Assembly: GCA_963921425.1 (NCBI GenBank)
Contig: OY992834.1
Coordinates: 20,411,923 to 20,475,922 of the forward strand
Direction of reading: 5' to 3'
Length of the DNA: 64,000 bases
Source of the DNA: Dryas octopetala
Taxonomy: Eukaryota > Streptophyta > Magnoliopsida > Rosales > Rosaceae
Below the pieces are notes generated by a model that worked only from the letters and a program-made list of their open reading frames with translations, made no database searches and was not told the DNA's origin. The position numbers and the translations under genes are program-made. Every line of letters starts with the position of its first letter. The first letter of the stretch is position 1. This document shows, one piece after another, positions 14,555-26,400 of the stretch.

Positions 14555-14643
14555 CTGTGAAGAGCAAGAGCAGTGGCAAGGCCACATATCCCACCAACCA
14601 CGATTACAATATTGCCTCTTGCATCATCACCTCTGATCTCCAA
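14555..14643 (-). pseudogene. Decayed copy of monooxygenase exon 1
   Basis: Read on the minus strand, these 89 bases match exon 1 of the neighbouring monooxygenase (13411-13329) almost codon for codon and end with the same CTTGCTCTTCACAG. The frame is open through all 29 codons. The position of the start codon reads TTG instead of ATG. The first glycine of GGGICG is valine, and the donor GT is GG, so the copy cannot make the enzyme. Similarity continues into the adjoining intron (near 14488-14520 against 13213-13243: AATGCCTAATAA...AACTTAGGAAAA). No further exons were found nearby. It is best read as the remnant of a tandem duplication of the gene's 5' end. Confidence 0.8.
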
Positions 14644-15446
14644 ATATTACTTTCTGTTTTCTCTTTTAATTTCTTCTTATTGATTGGCTTACTTTATATA
14701 TTTGTGTCGAACTGTACCAAAAAACTACTTTATCGGTGTATTCATAGGAAACCAAGAACCAATTCCAAGCAGCATTCTTTGCATGTGTTTCAACAAATTC
14801 GGCTTAGCTAATTATGGGCCACAAGAGCTGCATGTTTGAGTCTTATGAGTACAAAACTGTTATTTGATTGCTTAGGAAATTAAATAAGATGAGATAATCC
14901 CTCAAGGGAGGATCATCTTGAGTTCGGGTGTAAGCATAAACGGGTTTGGGTGAAGTCCACCAGGTTTATATGTTTTTTTATTTAAAATCATGATAAAAGC
15001 AAACAAATCTAGACAAAAAAAAAAAAAAAAAAATCACCTCTTGAACCTTTAGTAGCCTTTTACCAGCAGATTTAAAGAAAACCAAGTAATCTACCATTCA
15101 TATCTTAGCAGGGATGGACCCAAGAATTGAAAATGGGGTGGACTAAACTTAAAAGCTATGTGCGATATAAAAAAAAAAAAAAACTTGGAGGCTATCAGAA
15201 TTTTGGTAGCATCTCTTTTGTTTTTTTAATACTTCCCAAATTTAAATAACCTGTTAAAACACATATTTGATCTAAAATAAAGTTTATTTAAAGAAAACTC
15301 GACGGTACAAGTGAATTCCATTAATAAATAATAAAACATACACCTAGTCAGGGGGTACATAATGAGCTTTACCCCTCAAAATGCAGTCATACAAAAAGGA
15401 AGCAAGGAAAACAATCTACCTTGTCTTTATTTATGGAATACTCAAG

Positions 15447-15827
15447 TCATTCAAAATTTTTGAACCAATTATATTGAAACCGACGATATTGCTCTTTATA
15501 GAGAGAGCGTAGATACTCATATAATTTGGGTTGACAAGGTCCATAAAGCAAGTATGCTCTACGAACATCATCACAAGAATTGATAGGATATGTTGATATT
15601 GCTCTACGTTTTCTCGGATCACGTTCAATATTTGTGGTATCAACTTGTTGGGGCTCAATTCTTTGTGACTCAACTTTTTGAAATTTAGAAAGTAATTCCT
15701 CATTAAAAATTGGAGCATCACTTAAAAGTGGAGAACTATGCTCACTTGATGTTGATGGTTGATGTTTTTTCTTGAAAAATGAAAGAATAGTTTTTCTTGA
15801 CTTAAAATTTTGATATTGATTCGACAT
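15447..15827 (-). pseudogene. N-terminal remnant of ZMYM1-like hAT transposase
   Basis: A 126-residue ORF starts with MSNQYQNFKSRKTILSFFKK and carries SSEHSSPLLSD and ERDPRKRRAISTYPINSCDD. It then has VRRAYLLYGPCQPK and ends RRFQYNWFKNFE. The stretch from DPRKRR to WFKNF resembles the conserved segment just before the TTF-type zinc finger in plant ZMYM1-like transposases, where a line such as 'GPCQPK...RRFNPAWF...WLEYS' is usual. The ORF stops where that zinc finger should begin, and the DDE and dimerisation parts are absent. It lies inside the hAT ends, in the orientation expected if its promoter is at the right end. I take it as a dead fragment. Confidence 0.7.
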
Positions 15828-16123
15828 TGTAAACTGTAAATCATATGTAAAACATTAGAAATGTGTAAACTAATGTCTAATTAAACCTCTATGTCTCTAT
15901 ATTTAAAATTTACAAAAAAAAAAAAAAATTCCTATCTTCACAAAATAACAAAATATCAACAACTAGCAGCCCCTAAATTAAATCAAATGAACTCTTAACA
16001 ATTTTGATGTCTGCTACTACTTCACGCCTTCACTTCACTGCTTGTCTTTGAGTTGTTGATAGTTAATTAATAACATAGGAGGGTAATTGGGTAATAGACT
16101 ATAGGTCATAGGGTATTTATTTT

Positions 16124-17223
16124 GAGGGCTGCTATTTGCACACTTTTTTTTTTCTTTTTGCACACACTTTTCTCCTACACACCCCCTATCTTCTCCCAAA
16201 ATTTAAAATTTCTCTTTAACACACCCCTCCAATTACCCTAATACCCCTATTTTATACATTTCACAAAATTTCTCACCACAACACACCACTTCACCCACCA
16301 CACCCCATCAACTCATACCAAAAAAAAAAAACACACAGCCCCTCCCCCTCCCTCACCCGACCACCTCCCTCCCTCTCTCCTTCCCTCACCGACCACTTCC
16401 CTTTCTCTCTCCTCCCCGCAGCATCGACCTCTCTCTCTCCTCCCCGCAGCACCACCCTCCTATCTCTCTCTTCTTCCGCAGCACCACCATCCCTCTCTCT
16501 CCTCCCCTCTGAACACCATTAAAAAAAAAAATTTCAGTTCGGCAGGTTCGGCGGACCAGTGCCGAACTGGGCTGTTTCGTTCGACACTCATCTGCCGAAC
16601 AATCCTGTTATATTCGGCGGATGACTGTGGAACGAAACAGTTTTCAATTCGGCAGGTTCGGCGGACCAGTGCCGAACTGGGCTGTTTCGTTCGGCACTCA
16701 TCCACCGAACAATCCTGTTATATTCGACGGATGACTGCCGAACGAAACAGCCCGGTTCGGCACTGGTCTGCCGAACTACATTTTTTTTTTAATGGTGGCT
16801 GGTTCTGGGCTTCGAGGTGGAAGACGAGGTGCTACGGGTGGAGGTGTAGCAGCGTGTGGGAGGACAGCGGGCTGGGTGCTACGTGCAGGCGATTGCGAAG
16901 AGGTGGTCGCCGATCTTGAAGGCAGACAGAGGAAGGGAGAGAGGAGAGATGGAAGGAGAGAGAGAGAGAGAGAGAGCCGCTGGTGGTCTCTGCTCGCGGG
17001 GAGGTGGCCAGCGATGGCAGGCGTGGCCAAGGTTGATGGTGGAGAAGAAAAAAAAAAGGATGGGAATGGGGTGTGTACGCGGGGGGGGGGGGGAGATGGG
17101 AATGGGGTGTGTGGGTGTGTGGGTGAAGGGAGGGCCAAAGTGGTCTTTTTCTTTGAGTTTTTTTTTTTTTTTTTAGAAGGGGTGTGCAAAAAGAAAAAAG
17201 AGGGTGTGCAAATAGCAGCCCTC
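16124..17223. mobile_element. Non-autonomous inverted-repeat element nested in the hAT copy
   Basis: Both ends carry GAGGGCTGCTATTTGCACAC as terminal inverted repeats (16124-16143; complement at 17204-17223), followed by a second shared block ending in TTTTTGCACAC. TTATTTT lies just outside each end, but that flank is low-complexity, so the target duplication length and superfamily (Mutator-like is possible) stay open. The interior is GC-rich with pyrimidine and purine runs, unlike its AT-rich surroundings. At 16531-16780 it holds a repeated block of about 120 bp built on TTCGGCAGGTTCGGCGGACC and its complement. ORFs on both strands follow composition only and encode nothing I recognise. Confidence 0.75.
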
Positions 17224-17421
17224 TTATTTTTTTATTTTTTTGCAAAAAAATGGGGTGGGTTGTACATACATTAGGTCCGTCTTTGTATCTTAGTACGTCG
17301 GATATGGAGGTAGATCAGACATAATTCACTTATGTAACAGGTTTATATGTTTTGATTAAAAAACTGTGGTAGAAGCAAGCAAACCCAGAAAACAACTAAA
17401 TTTGAAAGAAAAAAAAAAAAC

Positions 17422-17620
17422 AGTAGTGCTAGACATCCCACATTTTTATACTATAATTTCATACCACCTTATGTGGCAATTTACATGGCATTCATGCATT
17501 GGACACTAAAAAATAAAAACAAAAATCCAAAAAGAAAAAGAAAAACTTTGTCCAGTAAAATAATGACACGTAAGATGGTATAAAAATATGGTATAAGAAT
17601 GTGGTAAATATAGCATTATT
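17422..17620. mobile_element. MITE of about 200 bp
   Basis: The left end (AGTAGTGCTAGACATCCCAC) and the complement of the right end (AATAATGCTATATTTACCAC) are inverted copies. The match continues through TTTTATAC and CATACCA to about 45 bp on each side. There is no coding capacity. The element sits between A-rich runs, so no target duplication can be defined. It interrupts the second unit of the tandem repeat. Confidence 0.75.
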
Positions 17621-17885
17621 CAAAAAAAAATCACCTTTCAAACCTTTTAACAACCTTTACCATCAAATTCAAAGGAAACCAGGTAATCTGTCATTCATAT
17701 CATAGTTAGTTCTATGGAGGTAGATTAGACATGATTACCTGTGTGACAAATTTATATGTTTTGACTTCAAAACCATGGTAAAAGCAAGCAAACACATAAA
17801 ATACCTAAATTTGGAAACAAAACGAATTCACCTCTCAAACCTTTAATAGCCTTCACCATCAAATTCTTAGAAAACTAAAACAACC

Positions 17886-19240
17886 AATAGTCCATTGTTG
17901 TTCATCCTCTATATAGACCTACTTAACGTACATGTTTAAAAATATGCATAGAAAACTAATTGTAATCACATCCAAGACCCGAAAGATTGACAAATCAACA
18001 AGTATGAAGGACAAAACCTAGGTACAGGTACGAAAGAGGTGTTCAACAATTAACAAGCTTGAAAGACACCACCTTTGTTACAAGTAGAGTCGTTGTACGC
18101 TGCTAACGTAGAAGATTTTGAAACCCATAGAGTTTTGGATGTGATATGACAAAATGTAGCTTGGATGTGATATGACAAAATGTAGTTTGGATGTGTTCAC
18201 TTGTTTTTCAGCCAAGGTTGGCTGGAAGCAACACTTTGGTCCGTTTGTGTATGAGTGTGGGGCGTGCCACTATTGGGCCTCAAACTAGGCCTCAATAGAA
18301 TTGAGATAGTGATATTGGGGTTTGCGCTTAAATCTAAAGTCGAATCTAAATGATTGCGCAATTAAACTAGGAACCAATCTTGGCCTAGGTTCTTTTCAAG
18401 CTTTGGGGACAAGGACTCTAATCGGAATCGGAGTCCGAGTCACGTCTCAGCCTCCTTAGAACTCGTGAATACAACGATGAAATTGGCCAAAAAGATGAAA
18501 GAAACTATGCACATTGAAGTTATAATGAAGCTCAATGCTATCGTTGCATACCAAATCAACCTCAATGTTAAAAAGAACAATGAACAAAATAAACATCTAT
18601 GTATTGAGTAAAATCGAAAGCAACAAACTTGGACACAAAACTAAAGTAAGAACAACTCAATTGCATGAAACAAAAAATGCATAAAATAAATCGATACCAC
18701 AATCCTTGTGAGGGTGATGATAGAGCTACACACCTAATGATCTTGAACTAAAGCTATGAGAAACCTAAAAGCACCTCGAACGGTAGCAACTACGAAAAAA
18801 TTGAAAGCAAAAGAACTTTGAGAGATTCCTGAAACTTGAGAGCTTGGGTGTGTTGAATGCTGAATGTGTGTCCTTCTTCTCTCTCGAATGCACATATTTA
18901 TAAGGGTGTTAGGATACAATCTAAAGTAATGGGCCATTTCTTGGCCCAAAATTTCCTTCCCTATCCTTGTTCGAGTAGGATTCAATCTTATGGGATTTCT
19001 TTTTGCTGGCCAAGCTTTTTGTCATTGATGAGGATTGAAGTTTTTTCTATAGTAGGAGTCCTTGCTTCACTAGGTCACTTGTCCACAAAGACTTTCCAAA
19101 TCCTTTCCAAAGTTGGACTCAAAAGGGATCTAAGATCAAATCTCATCATTAATGAAGATAGAAATCCTTTCCAAAGTCGGACTCATTCCTTGACAACTTA
19201 GTTCCTACGTAATCTTGGACTCGTTTCTTGGAGTTCGATC
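17886..19240. other. Intergenic sequence without a recognised gene
   Basis: Moderately AT-rich sequence. The ORFs at 18734-18985 (-) and 18857-19201 (+) overlap on opposite strands and resemble nothing I know. Repeated phrases such as 'AAATCCTTTCCAAAG' near 19100 and 19155 suggest old duplicated material. Confidence 0.4.
18135..18186. repeat. 26-bp tandem duplication
   Basis: The unit TTGGATGTGATATGACAAAA plus TGTAG(C/T) occurs at 18135-18160 and 18161-18186. A third, truncated copy starts at 18187. Confidence 0.85.
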
Positions 19241-19244
19241 TGTC

Positions 19245-22200
19245 ACACCCCAAAGTGGGGCCTGTCACTTTGAGCATGTGGCAAAGCCACCACATTGGTC
19301 GCCAACCTTGGGATAAAATCATCCCAAAGCTTAATCAATGTCAGGCTTAATCAACACATAATAGTCATTTAAAAAACAGAGTTAAATTTTTTGCTTTTAA
19401 CAAAAACAAATACAACTAGCATGAGCTTGTTTAAATAGTGAGCTTGTGAGTTGAAAAATGAATACATGAAATAGAAATAGAGACCATTGCTTTAAAATTC
19501 AGTGAATGAAGCAACACTACAAAAGGGAATTCATTAGACCTTTCTAATTGAAAACCAGTTATAAATTTAGCCAATATAATGAGTAATAAGTCATTCTATT
19601 CCTTAGAACACCAACCAACAGATTTCTCAACCAAAGGATAAAATAAAGGTAAAATAAGAACAGAGGTTGTTACACACTCATCTATTCTAGGATCCTTTTC
19701 AGTTGAGTAATAAGATGTTGGTGGTGTTGAAACTTCTACACTTGGAGACATATATCTCCAGTTGCTCATTCCTCCGTCAGAACTTGTAAGATCCACCAAG
19801 CAAACCATCTTAAATCCTAGTGTTTCTTGCACTTAGTAAACTGTGTAGGGGTGAGCATTACTAAAACAACTGACAGTTTATTCAACTAGTCCAAATCATT
19901 TCCAAACATTTCAAAGTAGTTTAATTTAGTTATGAAAGTAAGGCTTTAACAAACATTTTTGCCAAACTGGCCAGATTTGCAAACATAACATTCATAAGGC
20001 ATCCAAATAATATTAACTTGTTCAAATTATAGTATAACATGTGAAACTTATAACAAGAATGCACATTAACTTTGTTTGGGGTTCTTAGAACAAGACCTTG
20101 ATATAAATCAAACAAAGAGATCATTTTTTGGTCTCGGGTTACCTTAATAGTTTGCATATTCAATAAATATCATAACCAACCATGAATCTTTCATGAAATG
20201 TAAATGCATGTTTAAAAGTAAAGTACAATGCAATGCGTACATTTTCTCCATAACAAAGCAAACCTGTCAATATTTAAAAACAATGGACTAGTCCCTAATT
20301 TGTAATTTTCATTACCCTTATCCCCATATCCTACTAATAATTAAGTAGGTCTAGGTAGTGATATGTCCTTCATTGAAAGTAGATATATAATCCTATCTCT
20401 TTCACTCTAGCATTTTTTTAAAATACATAACCAACTCTAGATAAAACCTGTATACATACTTTTAGGGGATTGAACCCAAGGATAAAGTTTCATTTTACCC
20501 TTTCATCTCTAATCCAAACACTTAAAACACATTAGGGTACACATTTTTAATTCACTAACTATGAATGTTCAATATAATGCAATGACAGATTCCATAAAGG
20601 TAATCCTACCCTTAATGCATGAACCATTTATCAATTATGCATATGTAATCAAGTGATAACAGTTTCATATATGCATGATTAGTTCCTTAAATAAATCATA
20701 TAATCATGCTTTATAATTCAGGGATTAAAACCAGCAAATTATACTAACCATAATGCAAAAGTGGCAAGCTTGTATCATTTTCATTCCATGGCAAAGTAGG
20801 ATAGTTATCTACTACCTTTTCAAATTCAATTTCCTTAGTTTCCAGCCTAACTTATTTTCATTCCTAAAGACATGCAAATTCTAAGGCCAGCAGTGAAACT
20901 AAGTTACAAATTATTCTAATTTGTTTTAATAACAACTTTAATTATGCAAGGTTCAATTATTCATCTAGAGGCATGTAACTTAGTTGTTAGTCTCGGGTTA
21001 ATGCATAAGGAAGGTTGCAAGTTACACATAATTCAACCTAAGTATATCCTAGCCGTGAGCAACACTAATTCAAGTTATATTTCATTTTTAAAGCAAGTTG
21101 AAGTCATCAACATACTTACACATGTTGATTTAGTTTAAAAATACAAAGCAAGCTATTCAACAAGGCAAACTGCACAAACCTAATTAGTTCAATTTGATTA
21201 TCAATTTCAGATTTTTTTCCCAACATAGTAAAGTAAGTTGAGGTCATCAACATGCCATGCCATGTTGGTTCTCTTACTCAAAGTAAATAGCTTATAACAA
21301 AGTGAATAGAGGCTATAGGATAAAGGCAGATCAGATTGTTAGCATAGCAACTTAGTGATTAACTCCAAACTCATTTTAAGCATTTTAAACACAATACAAT
21401 GCCAAGCATTCAGCATCAAGAGCACAATCACAAGCACATATACATATATACTTATAGGTATAAAGAAGACATAAGGTTTAAGTGGACTAGCTCACCCTAC
21501 CTCAAGTGTAGTCTTTGTCCTTGTTGCTGTCCCAACAAGTTGTTTCCCTAATAACATAACAAAATCAGAAATGACATCATCTAAATAAAATTTGGGTTTT
21601 CTAGGGTTTAGTGGCTTATTGGACAAGTTAAGTTGCATCAGAGACCCCTATTTCACAAACAATCACCATTTGACTTCAAACAAGTTTTAAACCATAGGAA
21701 AATACCTTTTGCAAAGCCAAAAGTTCAAAAGGAAATCATAATAATAAAAAGGGTATGCTGCAAGTTGGGTTTTGGTTCGAAACTAAGGGGTTTGACTACC
21801 CAAAACTTGATCCAAGGGTAATTGGACTCCCTCATGTTTCTAGAACATTCTCAGGGGTGATTTGTGACTCGTTCAAACTGAAAGTGTGGGTCAAAAAGCT
21901 TGAAATCAAAAGAGGTCAGTTTCATGCCTCATTGTTTTCTTGAAAACGCCAAAAATGCAGTGCTTTCTCTGTGAATTTTATAAGATTGTGCAAAAATCAT
22001 TTGAACAAGATTTTTAACAGGAAGTTAGAACACACATTAATATTCATGCAAAAATCATTTAGTCTTGACTTTGAAATGGCAAAGACTTTCACTTTGGAAT
22101 GTTGCTTTTGGATTGTTTATTTTTAAGGATGGCAACAATGTGAGGTCAGGTTTGTCATTACCATTCTTGCACCGTCGGGTACGTAGGGTTCAAGCTAGGT
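19245..22200. repeat. Unclassified dispersed repeat region
   Basis: A roughly 3-kb AT-rich block opening with TGTCACACCCCAAAGTGGGG and lacking a believable gene. Part of it (about 21190-21340) recurs in inverted orientation at 42593-42755, which shows that it is repetitive. It also has internal similarity: 'AAGTTGA(A/G)GTCATCAACAT' at about 21097 and 21235. The opening looks like the end of an LTR-type element, but I found no matching second end, so the family is left open. Confidence 0.5.
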
Positions 22201-22735
22201 ACCTTTCTTTCTTTAAAAATATTTTTTCCTTATATGAAAAATAAAAAATTAACATAAATACACAATATAGTATATATAAGATACACTTGAAAAAAAATCT
22301 TGCATTCGCATCCCTTGAGAGAAGACATAGTCATTGATTTTTATAAATTCTATTTTGCACACCAAGCAAAGCCTTAAAGCATGTAATGTAAAAACCTTAT
22401 CATGTCATTTATATCTAATATGTTGACATGAGTAAGTTATTTGCACAAATATTTGTAACATGTACAAGAAAAAAAAAAAACAAAATCAATCTTCTTTGTT
22501 TTTTTTTTTTATCTTTTCTCTTTCCATATGTTTTTTTCCATCTATTTTTACACAATGTACAACTTCCATCTTTCTGTTTTTGGGTTAAGAATGTACAACT
22601 TCAACTTGTTTGTGGAAGGAAATGAATTTTGATTTCATTTCCCATGAACCATAACTTCCTCTCACATCAACTTTTCACTTTTCGATTCAATTTTCGGTGA
22701 ACATATATAGCATATATCCACTTTCTGTAAGAACC
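22201..22735. other. AT-rich spacer before the first copia element
   Basis: No gene seen. The last five bases, CTTTC, are the left target duplication of the copia element that starts at 22736. Confidence 0.5.
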
Positions 22736-23410
22736 TATTTGAGTTAGCAACCTATTTAATCACTTATACAACTAAGAATTCAAGTGGGAGACTAACTTGT
22801 ACAGCCTGGTACTTAAGGTGAAATAGGAATTCTAATTAACAAGGAATACCTATTGCATAAGGTTCTGGAATCCAGAGGTGATAAGGCTGACTTCGGTATT
22901 TCTTTATGGGCAAGAAACCTAGGAGTTGTCATCTATAAATATACAGCCAGGGTCTCCTCTTTTATGGACAATTACGAGCATACAAGATCCTACCCCATAT
23001 AGGCAGTGCATATAGAGATACAGAGAGAGAGAGAGAGAGAGGAAGACTCACGGCTAAGTTTGGCATTGTATAGAATTCTAATTAACAAGGAATACCTATT
23101 GCATAAGGTTATGGAATCCATGTGTGATAAGGCTGACTTCGGGTATTTCTTTATGGGCAAGAAACCTAGGAGTTGTCATCTATAAATATACACCCAGGGT
23201 CCCCTCTCTTATGGACAATTACGAGTATACAAGATCCTACCCCATATAGGCAATGCATATAGAGATACAGAGAGAGAGAGAGAGAGGAAGACTCATGGCT
23301 GAGTTTGGCATTGTATCAAACATTTTGACTGCATCTTTGATTCTCACGAGCTATCTGCAATGGCATCACAAGGTAAGTGCCTTTATACCTGCATATTAAA
23401 AAATCCAACA
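22736..23410 (+). repeat. 5' LTR of copia element 1 (675 bp)
   Basis: Starts TG and ends CA. It is about 240 bp longer than the 3' LTR because a block beginning GAATTCTAATTAACAAGGAA (from about 22828) is repeated in tandem from about 23071. The sequence CTATAAATATACA inside each block is a plausible TATA region, so this LTR would carry two. Confidence 0.9.
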
Positions 23411-26400
23411 TGTGGTATCAGAGCAAGGTTCTATGCATCTAAAGGCCTATTTTGTGAAGTCAATATATGTATGCATGATTGCTTGATTGCTCTGTTAAAG
23501 AATTTTGTCTGCAGAAGTGCAGTTTGATTAATTTCTTATCTTAGAATTTATATATGTATGCTAAAGAAAGTCACAAGTTTATTTCTTGCTTTCGTGTTTG
23601 ATGAGTTAGATATATATTGTTGTTAACCATCAATATATGATTATTTATTTACAAGATTGATTGACAGTAATTTGCACATATATATATATATAATCTGATT
23701 GTTGACTAACAAGTTGCCACGTAAAGCATAAACTATATAGTTGTTTGTATATATGTTTTTCCTTCCTGTATAAGTATATACCGCAATAAAGAATACCCAT
23801 AAAGTTGTCATGTCTTGATTAAAGGCAATTGGTTTATGCTTGGTCCACAGATAAGCATGAATCAATTGTTATTAATCAATTCAAAGCATTAAATGACAAG
23901 ATTGCATCATGAGAGACTATCATTGACTTTTCTACTCACAAGTGTGAACTCAATTGAGAAATATCTCATGATGGAACAAGATGATGTATAAACTGGTATG
24001 CATATCAGAATCTTTTCAGTCCACAGATGAAAGTTTTTTTATAAAGGTTGGTCATATCAGTTTATATTGTTAGTCTTGTAAAAGGAAACAAACATGTATG
24101 ATAATTCAGTCCACAGATGGTTGTCATTCATGGATAAAGTTTTGGGGTTAAAGTATTTTCTTATATATTTGAACTCTATATTTCAGTTGTCAATCCTTCT
24201 ATCAACTCCATTGAGCCCTTGACTGGTGGCAATTTTAAGAAGTGGAAGAGAGACTTAGAGATAGCTTTAGGTCTCCTAGACCATGACTTAGCCCTAAGGG
24301 AAGACAAACCTCCAGAACTCACTGAGGAAAGTATTGTTGAACAGATCGAGGTTTAAATTCGAGAAATGAGAGAAGGCTAATAGGATGTGTTTGCTGATAA
24401 TGAAGAAGTCCATGTCAGAGACAATTTGTGGAGGTATTCCTGAATCCGAGAATGCAAGGGAGTATCTGGAAGCTATAAGTCAAAAATTTAAGGAACCCCA
24501 GAAGGCCGAAACTGGGGATTTAATGAGCAAACTTACCAACATAAGGCATGATGGAGTGGAAGACATCATAGTGTATCTCTTAGGCATGAATGAAGTTGCA
24601 ACAAAGTTGAAAGCCCTAGACCTTCCCATAGCTGATCCATTCCTAGTTCACCTAGCCATGAACTCACTTTCTGCACCTTTTGAGCAGCTAAAGATAATCT
24701 ATAATGCTCAAAGGGAGAACTGGGATATGGATGAACTCATTGGTATTTGTGTTCAAGAACAGACTAGGATGAAGAAGGAGTCCAACCATGTGCATCTCAC
24801 TACCAATGTTCCCAAAACACAATTCAGCCAAACCAAATCATGCTGCTGCCAACCCTAAGGCTAATCCTCATCCTAAGAGGTCTAACATCGTAAAACCAAA
24901 CAAAACTACTGATCTTAAATGTTATTTCTGTAATAAGGCAGAACACCTCAAAAGGAATTGCACTAGGTATAAAAAGTGGGTAGAGAAAAAGGCAACTAAA
25001 GGTAAATTAAATTATGTTCTAGTTTGTTTTGAGTCAAGTTCTACAACTGTCCCTTCAAATTCCTGGTCGATTGACACTGGTTCTTCAATCCATGTTTCTA
25101 CTTCTATGCAAGACTTCGTAAGCCAGAAGACACCAAGTAAAGAGTAAGCTTATGTCTTCGTAGGGAATGGCAAGAAGGTTCCAGTCCATGCAGTAGGAAG
25201 TGTTAGACTTCAATTAGGTTTAGGTTTCCAATTAGACTTGGAAAATGTTGCTTTTGTACCTTCCATGAGAAGGAATTTGATTTCAGTTTCTCAACTAGTT
25301 AGGAAAAATTTCCATTTTGAATTTTCTGGTGTAGGATTTGATTTATTTCTAAATAAAGTTTTAGTTGGCAATGGTTTTCTAGTTGATAATCTTTTTCAGT
25401 TAAATTGTGCTTCTAATAATTTCACTTTTAATGTTGATTTAACTGGACATAAACGCATTCAACATCATGAAATCTCTTCCAAATTGTGGCACAAGAGATT
25501 AGGCCACATATCTAAGGAGAGAATGCAACTTCTAGTCAAATAGGAGATTCTTCCTTACTTAGATTTTACAGATTATGGAGATTGTATTGAATGCATTAAA
25601 GGAAAATTGACAAACACTAGAAAACTAGGATCCACACGCAGTCAAGAACTTTTACAGATTATTCACACTGACATTTGTGGTCCTTTCCCAACTGAAACTC
25701 TAGAAGGTCATAGGTATTTCATCACTTTTATTGATGAGTACTCAAGATTCTGCTATCTCTACCTAATACCAACTAAATCTAGTGCATTTGAGGTGTTTAA
25801 AGTATACAAAACAGAAGTTGAAAATCAGCTAAACTTAAAGATTAAGGTGTTAAGATCTGATAGGAGAGGAGAATACTATGGCAGGTATGATGAGCAAGGA
25901 AGACATCCTTCTCCATTGGCTCGTTATCTGCAAGATTGTAGTATTGTTGCACAATACACGAATCCTGGAACACCTCAGCAAAATGGTGTTGCTGAGAGAA
26001 GAAATAGAACACTAAAGGACATGGTTAGAAGCATGATCTGCAACACTGACTTGCCTAAATTCCTATGGGGAGATGCTATCAAAACAGCCAATTACATATT
26101 AAATAGAGTGCCTAGCAAAACAATTTCTAAAACACCTTTCGAGTTGTGGAATGCAAGGAAACCTAGCCTAAACCACCAACATGTTTGGGGCTGCAAAGCT
26201 GAAGCTAAAATATATAATCCAGACTTAGCCAAGTTAGATCCTAAGACTGTAAGTTGTAGGTTTATTGGCTATGCAGATAGGACTAAAGGGTTTCGCTTCT
26301 ACTGCCCTCATCGATCACACCAATAGGATTGTAGAAACAGGGAAAGAAAAATTTATAGAGTTTGATTGTGGTGGTGTAGAAGTAAATACATATTTTTTTT

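Larger units (their letters stand above)
15109..17285 (-). mobile_element. hAT-family DNA transposon remnant with exact 8-bp target duplication
   Basis: The left end begins CAGGGATGGACCC and the right end finishes GGTCCGTCTTTG, which are imperfect inverted copies of each other. TATCTTAG lies directly outside both ends (15101-15108 and 17286-17293), the 8-bp target duplication expected of hAT elements. The interior carries a minus-strand ORF resembling the N-terminus of the ZMYM1-like (TTF zinc finger) hAT transposase. The catalytic part is missing, so the copy cannot move itself. Of its 2,177 bp, 1,100 bp belong to a second element inserted inside it (16124-17223). The intact target duplication argues that the insertion is not very old. 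Confidence 0.85.
14961..17885. repeat. Three-copy tandem repeat split by insertions
   Basis: A unit with the landmarks TTTATATGTTTT, AAAGCAAGCAAA, TCACCTCTCAAACCTTTA, ACCATCAAATTC and ATTCATATC(A/T)TAG occurs three times: from 14961, 17339 and 17752. The third copy is cut short near 17885. Copy 1 is interrupted after TATCTTAG by the hAT element at 15109-17285 and resumes at 17294. Copy 2 holds the small MITE at 17422-17620. With insertions removed the period is roughly 200 bp. The origin of the unit is unknown. Confidence 0.7.

Noticed and set aside
16776-17274. Overlapping GC-rich ORFs of 106-160 codons on both strands
   Set aside because: They lie inside a non-autonomous element and arise from purine and pyrimidine runs. 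They have low-complexity content and no recognisable domain.
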